Assembly (NCBI RefSeq): GCF_000024025.1
Contig: NC_013131.1
Location: 9,776,229-9,840,228, forward strand
Length of the DNA stretch: 64,000 nt
Source: Catenulispora acidiphila DSM 44928
GTDB lineage: Bacteria > Actinomycetota > Actinomycetes > Streptomycetales > Catenulisporaceae
Direction: 5' to 3'
The notes below the pieces were generated by a model. It had not been told where the DNA came from. It made no database searches and saw only the letters and a list, made by a program, of their open reading frames with translations. Shown here piece by piece: positions 57,501 to 64,000 of the stretch. Position 1 is the stretch's first letter, and the number at the start of each line of letters is the position of its first letter. A program made the translations under genes and the position numbers.

Positions 57501-60500
57501 TTCCAGCACGCACCGGCCGGTTCCGAGGTGAATCAGGCCCTTCACGTGCTCTCCGGCTCGCGGTCGCGGTCGCAGCACGGCGGATACGACGCACAGCCGC
57601 CCGGCATGACTCCCTCGGCGTATGTCTATGACCCGGTCACAGCGAACGCGAGAGGCGCCGGCCTGTCCGTCGACGCGGTCACGGCGCACAACCTGTCAGC
57701 CATCCACCGCTCGCTGTTCCCCGACACCGCGCCCTCCGACGTGCCGTCGATCCGCCAGGCGCACAACGTCATGATGCTGGCGCGCACCGAGCAGGGAAGC
57801 AGCACGGTCCGGCCTTCGCATGTCCAGGACCTGGTCCGCCACCGCTTCGGACCCGACGCGACCATCACCCCGGACCGCATCAGGAAGCTGAGCGACGAGT
57901 ACACCGCGCTCAAGACCCTCGGCCCGATCGACGAACACGCCTGGCGCACGCACCTGGAGTACGCGAAGGCCCGCGACACCCAGACCGGCGAAGTACCGCG
58001 CGCATTCACCTCGGACCGTCTGCCGACCGAGCACGAGGCCCGCACCTGGACCGACGTCCTGACCGTCGCCGACGACATGGGCTTCCATCCCGCGGACCCC
58101 GTCGACCCCGCAGCCCACACGCAACTCAGCGCTCTGTGGAAGACCGTCGAGACTCACCGCGAAGTGTTGCCCGCGCACGCCGCCGCGCTGGAACGCCCCA
58201 TCCGTTACGCCGACCTGGAAAACCTCGGTCGCCAACTCGGTCTTCAGCGCGGCAGCGACGAATCGCAGCTCGCGTTCGTCCAGCGCCTCAGCACCAACGT
58301 CGGCTCGTTCCGGGCGGCGCATCCGAACCAGCGCCTGTCCGCCTCGGCGATGGCGCGCCATCTTGAAACCCGCGATGCCGCGACCACTCCCACCACACCG
58401 CGTCCGGCGCGCACCGCTCCCCTGCGCCCCCGCACCGAGATCACCGACGATCAGGCCAAGACCCTGTCCGACAGCCTCGGCGGCTTCGTCCCGCCGGAAG
58501 GGCTGAAGAAGCTCGCCGCGGTCAACCTCACGAAGTTCCCGGCCTTCACCGACCCCCGCCGTGAACCGCAGGTCTCGGACTTCACCGATCTGGTCCACCA
58601 GCTCCTCGGTCCCGGCCACGATGTCGAGGCCGGTGTCAGGACCCTGGCTGCGGCGGCGAACCGGGCCCGTAAGGGCGGCAGCCTGAGCGCGTTGGACGGC
58701 GCGCTGTCCCACGACGACGGCGGCTTCGTCCGCGCGCCCTGGTCGCGCGTGCGCTACGAGGCCTACGTCCCGTGGTCCGACCGGCACGCCATCGAGCGCG
58801 ACGCCGCCCTGCTCTACTACCACGCCTTCGGCGAGCACGCGCCGGCGAACCCGGACGTCGGCACCGTGCGGAACATGCGCCGCGCCATGCAGGTCGCCAA
58901 GCTCGCGCACTCCTCCTACGACCGGCGCGGTCAGGGCGATCCCGAGACGTTCTACCGCCAGCTCGGGAACCGCCTGCGTCCGCACGCCGACGAAAGCGGC
59001 ACCGACGCCGACTCCTTCAAGCGGCTGCTCAGCGCCGCCGGCTCCGGCGACGGCCGGTATCAGAACCCGGACTTCCTCGCTGGTCCAATGCGCCGCCGGC
59101 TGCACGGCGCCGACACCCCGCGACCGGCGCTCGGCCACGACCTCCCGCCCGAGCACATAGCGGCCTCGCGTGCCCACGCCAAGAAGCTGCCGGGACTGTT
59201 CACCCCGACCAACTTCGGCGGTCACGAGCAGATCGAGACGCGTTTACGAGCCCTGATTCCCGGCCGCGGACCGCTGCACTTCGAAGTCGGGCTGCCGACC
59301 GAGCTGCGCGAGGGCTTCGGCGCGATGGCCGACGGCGGTCTGACGCTGCGCGTCACCCGCGACGGCCATGCCTACGCCGTGCGTCTCAAAGCCCTGCTCA
59401 CCAGCGATCCGGAGCGGGTCGAGGAATCCGCGGCGACCGCCAAGAACGAGAGCCGGATGTTCCGCACCGGCGACGACGGCGGCGCCAGCCACGGCACCAG
59501 CCGCACCCTGACCGTCGACGGCGGCATCAAGACCGGCTTCGGACCGCTCAGCGTCGGGGCGAACACCGGCACGTCGCGCATCCGCAGCCGGGAGCTGACC
59601 TCCTCGGAGGCGTTCGGCGGCGACATCTACCTCGACCCCTCCGACGGCACCGCACGGCACACGGTCCAGACCCAGGTCCACATCGAGGTCACCGATCCCG
59701 CGAGCGGCCACTGGCTCCAGGACGTGCCGCCCGCCGACAGCCCGGCGCACACCGTCGAGCTGCGGATCCAGGACCACCTGACCAGCACCGAGGGCGTCGA
59801 CACCACTCCGCACGCCATCACCCGGCCGCTGGACGACCCCTCGATCGACCACCTGCTCAGCGAGCGGACGGGCTACGGAGACCAGCTCAAGCACGGATTC
59901 CTCAGCGGTCTGCATACCAGAGGGCTGACGCTCGACGAGAAGACCCGCGCCGACGTCGACACCTACTTCGCCGAGCTGTCCTCGCCGCACAACGTCGCGA
60001 GCCTGCACAGCACCGACCCGCTCCGCCGCGCCGGGCTGACCACGTCGATCACCGCCAAGGACAGCACCGGCAAGACCGTCCCGATCACCCTCGGCGCCCA
60101 CGCCGAAGCCAAGACCCTGACTCAGGTCAGCGCCTCCCGCGCCGGTCTGAAGATGGACACCGTCGCTCGGCACACGGTGAAGCAGGGCGTCAGCACCGGA
60201 CGCGGCGGCGGTCTGCCGTCCAGCCTGACCGGCGGCGTGAAGTCTCACGACGGATCGGCGAGCGCCTCACTCGGCGTCACCGGCAACAGCACACGGACCG
60301 AGACCGCGAGCCTGGAGTCGGCGTACACGGTGACCCGCACCGTGCGCGCCGAGGACACCAACGCCTCCTACCAGATGGAGTCCAAGCTCGATCTGCACAT
60401 CGCCGTCGGCGACCAGACCGAGCACTTCACCGTCCCGGACGCCACCGCCTGGATCCGGCTGCGCCCCGCCGACCACGCGCGGCTGATCAGCGCGGACGGG

Positions 60501-63500
60501 ACGCCGGAGCGCAAGGGCGCCACCGAGGACACCGCCAGCCTCGACCCGCACCTGATGACCTCCGAGGGTCTGCCGCTCGGCCAGGTCAAGAGGATCTCCA
60601 ACCTCGACGGGCTCTACCAGGACCTCACGACCAAGCTGGCCGACCATCTGCCCGAGGAGGCGACCGGCGATCTGGCGAAGCTCTTCGAGGAGGACCCGAC
60701 CGGCTCCTTCCTGCACGGCACCGGCGACAAGCACGAGAACTGGCGCCGCATCGTCACCGCGGTCTCCGGTCCGGGTCTGGTGCAGCGCGCCGACGCGCTG
60801 GCCGGCGAGGGCGTGACGGTCAAGCTGCGGATCGACGGCAAGGACGTGCCGCTGCGGCTGTCTCTCGGCTCTTTGAAGCCCGAGGATGCCACGTCGCTGG
60901 GTACCGACGACAAGCTGATGCCGATCTCCGTCCACCAGGCGTCGCAGACCTCGAGGATTCGCAGCTCCAAGCAGCAGGACCTGGCGCTGAACACCTCACT
61001 CGGCGTCGGCAAGAGCAACGGTCTGTTCAACGCCACGATCACCGGTCGGCAAACGAAAGCGTCGCGCTCGACGGTGTCCGGCGGCGTGCGGCAGTACACG
61101 CGCAGCCTCAGCGGCAGCACGCTGTTCGACGTCGGCGGCAGGCTCAGCTGGAAGCTCGAGCACGCCGAGAAGCCGATCGAGGGCGCGGTCGACGGCGGCG
61201 TGCACCTGTGGGTCTCCTCGGACCTGGTCAAGACCGCGCACGGGCTCGGCAAGCCGCTGCCCCTACGTCCGCTGGAGGCTCACCAACACTCCCCGCTCGC
61301 CACGACGCCGATCCACATGGCGGTCAACGGCGGCGGGATGGACACGCTGCGCACCGAGATCGCGAAGAAGAACCCTGATCTGGCATCGGAGTTCGGCTCC
61401 GGACGCTTCGCCGCGGAACTGCCGCTGCTCTCCGGCGGCGGCGTGCGGGTCGCGCCGGGCGTGCACTGGGACGTCACCCCGACCGGACGGCCGCAGGTGC
61501 TCAAGACCCTCTCGGTCTACGTCGAGAGCCACGGCGAAGCCGGTACCGCGGTGGACCACGACGTGGAAGTCCGGCAGGGCAAGGGCGGCTCGGGATTCGG
61601 CGGTGGCGCGGGCGACGACCTCACCGGCGGCGTCACGGTCAGCCACTCGCGGGACACGGCTCAGGGCTCGAACACCGGACGCGGCGAGAACACCTCGCGC
61701 CTGATGACCGCCAAGACGGTGCAGATGGCGCTGGTGCGCACGCAGGTGCGGCACCGGGTCACCGGTGTCGGCGACAGCCCGATCGAGACGGTCGGCGAGA
61801 CGCTGGTCATGGTGCCGCTGAGCGAGCTGCACAACCGGCAGGAGCACTTCGACTTCCCGGCGGACACCGCCGAGAAGGTCTTCGAGAACTTCAAGGCGCC
61901 CGGCGAGGGCGATCCGTCCCCGGCGCTGAAGTCCGGCATGCTGTTCGGTCCGGTCGGCGCGCATCCGGACGGCGGTTTGGGCTTGGAGGCGACCGCCAAG
62001 GCCGATGCGGCGTTCGGCGACAGCGACCTGAACGAGCAGGTGCGCGATCTGCTCCAGACCCCGACGCTCGCCTCGCAGATCAGGAAGCTGAGTGACGGCG
62101 GGCTGACGCATCCGATCGTCACCGCCAGTGGCGGCCGGTACGAGCTGCGGATCCAAGCGCGGACCGTCGGACGCCCGGTGCTGCACGACACCAACTCCAG
62201 CGGCGGCGCGAAGATGTACAACGCGGACGTGGCGACGTCCAGCGAACGCTCCGGCGGCTCGAAGACCACCTCCGGCGCCGCGACCTTCGGCGTCGACACC
62301 CCGCACCTGACCGTCTCGGCCACCCACACCCGCTCTGGCGGCTCCGCCGACGTGGAGACCCGCGCCCGGCGCGACATCGAGTCCGGCGGGCTGCGCTTCT
62401 CGGGCGAGTCAGTGGACGAATACCGCCAGGACGTCGAGTACACGTACACGATCACCCGGATCTCGCACCCGATGTGGAACCTGCACTTCGGCGACCGTCC
62501 GCCGGAGGCGCTGCAGAAGACGGTCGACGGCAGCTACGTGAGCGAGCTGCGGGTCTTCGAGCCCAGGACGCACGCTCTCGACACGACGACCGAGCCGCGG
62601 ACCGAACCGCCGACCGAACCCCCGGCCAAGCCGGCGCTGTCGCCGAGGGCGGTCGCCCTGGACTGGCACGGCCAGGACAAGCTCGGCGCGCTGTTCCGCG
62701 AAGCCGGCGGCACCGAGCAGCGGCACTCGCCGCAGGACACGGCGGTGCTGAGCAAGGGCAGCTTCGGCGCCTCGCTGCACGACGTGCTCAAGCCCGGCGG
62801 CGCCGAGTTCCGCGGCGTCGACCTCGGCGGCCGCACGCTGCTGATGAAGCGCGGCGTCCTGGTCGAGGGCACGCTGAAGGCGCCGAAGAGCGTGGCGTTC
62901 CTCAAGGCCGGCGCCGAGCGCGAGTCCTTCAGCCACCGCGACGTCGGCACGACGGTCGAGCACTCCGACAGCACGAAGCAGGAGTCCAAGGGCCAGCTCG
63001 CGGCCAGCGGCGTGACCCCGCACGGGGTGACGGTCGGCGGGCGCGCCGGCCTCGGACGCGCCACCGAGGTGCGCGAGAAGACCAGCCAGACGCGCACCAC
63101 CGAGGCCCGGCCGCGCTGGGACCGCGAGCCCGGCGGTCTGTACGCGGTGCACGTGCCGGTGGAGCTGAGGCTGGACTTCGGACGCGGCGGCGCGCCGCGC
63201 TCGACGACGGTCGACGTGCTGGTGCACGTGGACGCCGCCGGCGCCGAGGCGCTCGGGGTGCCCGCGGCGAAGCTGCGGGAGCTGCGGGGCGAGCCGGAGC
63301 CGGTGGTGGCGCCGGTGGTGCCGCCCCACGAGCCGGTCGTAGAGCCGCATGAGCCGGTCGTGGCGCCGCACGAGCCGGTGGTGACCGCGCCGCACGAGTC
63401 GCCGCCGATGCCCGCGCCCCCCATCGCAGAGGACGAACACCGAGAACCCGAGCCCCAGCCCCAGCCTCACGATGACGAGCCGGCCCTCGACGCGATCCCG

Positions 63501-64000
63501 CTCGACAACGCCACCCGCGACGAGCTCAGCCGCTTCACTCCCGACGAGCTGACCCGGCTGGAGACCCTGGCTCGCGACACCTCGGCCGAAGACTTCCGCC
63601 GCCTGATCATGCGCGTGAGCCTGTCCCCCGGCTCGGTTCCCGAAGCCGCGCTCCTGGAGCGCGTGCCCGGTCTGACGTCGCGCGACCACGTCCTGCATGC
63701 CGTGCAGGAAGTCCGCGGCCCTGAGCCCGTGCCGTTCGCCGCGCCGACCCACGCCTCCGTCGCTCCGCTCCTCGCGCCCTTCATCCAGCCCGGCGACGAC
63801 GCGGTCACCGTCCACACCGTCCCGGCCGGCACCACCGTCTACCGACTCGTCGACATCCGCACCGCCGTGGCCCACCTCAACGGCCACATCCAGCCGCTGA
63901 ACAAGCTCGGCTGGATCCACCTCGGCCGCGGCCTCTACACCGCCTCGAACCGCGAGGGCGCGAACCTCTACAACGATGATCGCTTCGACCGCGTCATGCT
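51552..64000 (+). CDS. giant T7SS polymorphic toxin: OTU-like, TcdB-like glycosyltransferase and caspase-like domains; 3' end outside window
   Basis: The frame opens at ATG 51552 and stays open to 64000, at least 4,149 residues. Residues 1-260 resemble the CpnT/WXG100_2 N-terminal domain of T7SS effectors (WPDADEDKIAAFGEHVNNL). An OTU-like cysteine protease follows (GEGDCTVASLADS, C491; GRNHYRAL, H709). After a Pro/Ser-rich linker, a TcdA/TcdB-like glycosyltransferase has KLLHSIWLGG (W924), ASDLLRLDILHRFGG and YTDGD (D1050, D1052). A caspase/CHAT-like site has VVLHGSP (H1784) and LIACNTG (C1824). Helical segments lead to six beta-rich modules (59244-63260), a PHEPVV linker and a C-terminal YRLVD/GRGLYTASN region that may be an ADP-ribosyltransferase- or RES-like effector. 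The ribosome site is weak. No immunity gene is visible. Confidence 0.85.
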   Translation, partial: MGIDLPEPLRWLFKLTGSEWPDADEDKIAAFGEHVNNLSTKIDSVNSNMVETVRLANVSNAGPAMTQYTDNLRDVVNNGMPGMSVGARAMAIEIHDAALQAEYSKGTAVINMAIMAPMIAEAIANAPETFGATMAIAEAGVAAIRTTVPKLLTQMVEKVVTNTAMMEAGDLAVQGYQVLVKRDRSGFDGNLSLNTIEMGAIGGAVDGALTGALMKGAPKFFKSAEAGVTDASKLVWAPPKWANMATQVANNTVTSLIMDGINGQPIDGLSLLQGAALGAAMGGLHRAPGVKVKPFDDFHMNEDFLNGDSWVRLNSAYTEDKTGTNDFSFNIRRQPGSTDGTKTVWYGDPDVTHPEGTPPLNERLGPVIDKALENHPEGAPKPRFTVLEDVPPTQLDGIRTLAADKGVDIVVPHGAVETGPYGSIRVPGTDGGSGFRMVHPDGSVDHLGSVYDPRQTVSEPIVGGEPPEVRLALGSGGEKFVSKEVAGEGDCTVASLADSALSQGVAKQSIHAEGLNLNDPGDMREFRNRIADQVTGNSTDTRPGSGVLLGELSADGARTVLDRLGPPKASSSSHLDALDLATPAPRPVADPIRELNNRLEQDPATVLSALENHYSADGDKGMAQLTAYAKAKVEAGGDVPQHRDLLDYAIRERTLAETPLGGEMLQAVAHTLGLDVVVVSGDKPAFHLNGDSAKRVYVHRVTTEDGRNHYRALRPETKPLSKLSRRTPHPLPGDRPKPARRTSPDDASKPSKPSTSSDTAPKQPARRVPVSSRGGHSALSRKPTGSVGNALHRLAGGAHDQTGTDTGVAAHRPPRPTTPHEPHQDVSTLMQRAGHAHNAPPRPADGFESTAGPDVMGVRAVPDKPAFLAAHHLDNLPPENSAKFFDGIDLARPDGPPHDLGDLFTGAGTAHTPPRIPKLLHSIWLGGPLHADKGDRANFMKTMGANADKTGFTSVLWTDVPRNEIDQLRALDPDAPRTERQEHVQQMLDWAGDHNVKLANLDEVFAGGDKAELHTEIATERARTTGSGYAGASDLLRLDILHRFGGVYTDGDNKATDKLAELVDTVEGDQAHGQFGISSLNGSINNSAFIAPPGNRIVHDYRASLKERYTAPLREVMAEKHARGKADLFEAFKPLQDHVRFSSRDVRSEVITRTGPTAWSFDKLARGAGAPDGGAQAPRHWFTTITKEHLETGSESSWLSDATKPPAGTEAEHAEPDTAAEHVPTYLDPAKTVQAAVTVLHREVVNREGVLHLPSVMDIVDKAAPEHREQVWHAVLHTMHETWPNHEYPKPDIVVSGRFQTPSKRGDSIGRNQSIPRPIKDYLHDSGLFPNATTHTEVGHDFSLLPEDRQLRQTLTRAELRNIEPEQARDISRVHKLLFGDTFMSDADQVRDAAKVLDLLHATSPGDTRTDPMWVPKALRDLVEFRIGDEGNYDPAHLTTLIGDHTAVTRRGDLTPGAYRRHAEYAKAIPKGEDPEKFAGSMSPRPPSRKLLRLSAAQHAARWDRAVDVMALKKELGEVSPEQERGLWKLVGLYRKTPGNAVSDRPLTLQDMAEFRNQLAGRHPELGTVTDPKAWTQNMADRAYALSPETGKVTIDELVRHVHEQPDEPHQPSATDDPHYGTPYPEPPATLKWFHEDAVETTREFDELGPLVSHLPPAHFRDLIGHAGAAAEHPERRDILRQLHINIAHLQPDDVRTSIQGSRFHRRLSDELRKYGADPEIDKRDLPAFQHPDEAARFRAEYVEARPDGSGIWIRDPQSQHDMQTHATSRTMLPDPDHFSVVLHGSPQQVHVGKATLSARDMANLLQHTPEWAANPRPIRLIACNTGEHDEGFAQQLADLLGVEVKAPNTVVWGVFNGKPYASTLVRRPDGTYKPVKEADGAYRVFSPHSVQADGGVSRTPIRLDTEYDYLGRKPALTVLSRALAGSFGDTLAGADPVTQKIVNDWRHLISQTGGDSEKAFEVSESARTALDKVLTPDTVQWMFQHAPAGSEVNQALHVLSGSRSRSQHGGYDAQPPGMTPSAYVYDPVTANARGAGLSVDAVTAHNLSAIHRSLFPDTAPSDVPSIRQAHNVMMLARTEQGSSTVRPSHVQDLVRHRFGPDATITPDRIRKLSDEYTALKTLGPIDEHAWRTHLEYAKARDTQTGEVPRAFTSDRLPTEHEARTWTDVLTVADDMGFHPADPVDPAAHTQLSALWKTVETHREVLPAHAAALERPIRYADLENLGRQLGLQRGSDESQLAFVQRLSTNVGSFRAAHPNQRLSASAMARHLETRDAATTPTTPRPARTAPLRPRTEITDDQAKTLSDSLGGFVPPEGLKKLAAVNLTKFPAFTDPRREPQVSDFTDLVHQLLGPGHDVEAGVRTLAAAANRARKGGSLSALDGALSHDDGGFVRAPWSRVRYEAYVPWSDRHAIERDAALLYYHAFGEHAPANPDVGTVRNMRRAMQVAKLAHSSYDRRGQGDPETFYRQLGNRLRPHADESGTDADSFKRLLSAAGSGDGRYQNPDFLAGPMRRRLHGADTPRPALGHDLPPEHIAASRAHAKKLPGLFTPTNFGGHEQIETRLRALIPGRGPLHFEVGLPTELREGFGAMADGGLTLRVTRDGHAYAVRLKALLTSDPERVEESAATAKNESRMFRTGDDGGASHGTSRTLTVDGGIKTGFGPLSVGANTGTSRIRSRELTSSEAFGGDIYLDPSDGTARHTVQTQVHIEVTDPASGHWLQDVPPADSPAHTVELRIQDHLTSTEGVDTTPHAITRPLDDPSIDHLLSERTGYGDQLKHGFLSGLHTRGLTLDEKTRADVDTYFAELSSPHNVASLHSTDPLRRAGLTTSITAKDSTGKTVPITLGAHAEAKTLTQVSASRAGLKMDTVARHTVKQGVSTGRGGGLPSSLTGGVKSHDGSASASLGVTGNSTRTETASLESAYTVTRTVRAEDTNASYQMESKLDLHIAVGDQTEHFTVPDATAWIRLRPADHARLISADGTPERKGATEDTASLDPHLMTSEGLPLGQVKRISNLDGLYQDLTTKLADHLPEEATGDLAKLFEEDPTGSFLHGTGDKHENWRRIVTAVSGPGLVQRADALAGEGVTVKLRIDGKDVPLRLSLGSLKPEDATSLGTDDKLMPISVHQASQTSRIRSSKQQDLALNTSLGVGKSNGLFNATITGRQTKASRSTVSGGVRQYTRSLSGSTLFDVGGRLSWKLEHAEKPIEGAVDGGVHLWVSSDLVKTAHGLGKPLPLRPLEAHQHSPLATTPIHMAVNGGGMDTLRTEIAKKNPDLASEFGSGRFAAELPLLSGGGVRVAPGVHWDVTPTGRPQVLKTLSVYVESHGEAGTAVDHDVEVRQGKGGSGFGGGAGDDLTGGVTVSHSRDTAQGSNTGRGENTSRLMTAKTVQMALVRTQVRHRVTGVGDSPIETVGETLVMVPLSELHNRQEHFDFPADTAEKVFENFKAPGEGDPSPALKSGMLFGPVGAHPDGGLGLEATAKADAAFGDSDLNEQVRDLLQTPTLASQIRKLSDGGLTHPIVTASGGRYELRIQARTVGRPVLHDTNSSGGAKMYNADVATSSERSGGSKTTSGAATFGVDTPHLTVSATHTRSGGSADVETRARRDIESGGLRFSGESVDEYRQDVEYTYTITRISHPMWNLHFGDRPPEALQKTVDGSYVSELRVFEPRTHALDTTTEPRTEPPTEPPAKPALSPRAVALDWHGQDKLGALFREAGGTEQRHSPQDTAVLSKGSFGASLHDVLKPGGAEFRGVDLGGRTLLMKRGVLVEGTLKAPKSVAFLKAGAERESFSHRDVGTTVEHSDSTKQESKGQLAASGVTPHGVTVGGRAGLGRATEVREKTSQTRTTEARPRWDREPGGLYAVHVPVELRLDFGRGGAPRSTTVDVLVHVDAAGAEALGVPAAKLRELRGEPEPVVAPVVPPHEPVVEPHEPVVAPHEPVVTAPHESPPMPAPPIAEDEHREPEPQPQPHDDEPALDAIPLDNATRDELSRFTPDELTRLETLARDTSAEDFRRLIMRVSLSPGSVPEAALLERVPGLTSRDHVLHAVQEVRGPEPVPFAAPTHASVAPLLAPFIQPGDDAVTVHTVPAGTTVYRLVDIRTAVAHLNGHIQPLNKLGWIHLGRGLYTASNREGANLYNDDRFDRVM
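59244..63260 (+). repeat. six diverged beta-rich modules in the giant toxin
   Basis: Six protein modules of about 150-200 residues recur, near 59244-59840, 60030-60480, 60790-61260, 61430-61850, 62090-62560 and 62780-63260. Each pairs an opening strand set with a Ser/Gly/Thr-rich middle containing paired strands (GTSRTLTVDG, VTVSHSRDTAQG, TVEHSDSTKQES) and a closing YxV/VxL strand such as YTVTRTVRAED or YAVHVPVELRLDF. Identity between modules is low, so boundaries are approximate. The opposite strand or another frame over this stretch is open only as a GC effect. Confidence 0.6.
63300..63400 (+). repeat. PHEPVV linker repeats
   Basis: Four PHEPVV-like hexapeptides in a row (EPVVAPVVPPHEPVV onward) form a stiff Pro/His linker between the last beta-rich module and the C-terminal region of the giant protein. 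Confidence 0.75.

Overview
The window is GC-rich, densely packed and entirely chromosomal in character. It comes from an actinobacterium related to Streptomyces; a Catenulispora-type genus is my guess and not a demonstrated assignment. The main evidence is a bldG neighbourhood (H+-pyrophosphatase, anti-sigma factor, BldG, divergent helicase) in the order I remember from Streptomyces, a WhiJ/AbaA-type regulator trio, frequent GTG and TTG starts, and an actinobacterial type VII secretion (T7SS) locus. No tRNA, rRNA, CRISPR, insertion sequence or phage gene was recognised.

Layout. 1-10 kb: a methyltransferase cut by the edge, a Phd/RelE-like toxin-antitoxin pair, hppA, an anti-sigma factor and bldG on the minus strand, then a DEAD/DEAH helicase and an ABC-F ATPase on the plus strand. 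10-19 kb: a soluble histidine kinase with a long repetitive tail, two LuxR-type response regulators, a CapD-like protein lacking usual catalytic residues, and a secreted beta-helix/PKD/cell-wall-binding protein. 19-24 kb: MsrB, a D-Ala-D-Ala carboxypeptidase, and a likely glutarate module (glutaryl-CoA dehydrogenase, family III CoA-transferase, GntR regulator) with an identical 13-bp motif at both control regions. 24-31 kb: a LacI-regulated oligosaccharide ABC importer with a GH13 alpha-glucosidase and no ATPase gene. 31-33.5 kb: an RsbW-like ATPase, a WhiJ-like HTH protein, a DUF397 protein and an ArsR-like regulator.

33.5-64 kb is one large T7SS island. The minus strand carries eccC, a mycosin and a Ser/Thr kinase with an extracellular ricin-like domain. 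The plus strand carries eccD, eccB and a membrane-anchored surface protein. After a minus-strand regulator with a degenerate receiver come two WXG100 proteins, further small secreted-type proteins, a glycine-rich protein, a 130-aa Cys/His repeat frame, a YbaB-like protein, an EspC-like protein and a giant toxin-like frame that is still open at the right edge (at least 4,149 residues). No eccE is visible.

The giant protein is the most exciting item. Behind a CpnT-like N-terminal T7SS domain it carries an OTU-like cysteine-protease signature, a TcdA/TcdB-like glycosyltransferase domain with its DxD motif, a caspase/CHAT-like His-Cys pair, six beta-rich modules and a possible further effector at the cut C-terminus. 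I infer that the EccB/C/D machine and mycosin export it with the small WXG100/EspC-like partners. Its immunity gene, if any, should lie beyond the window.
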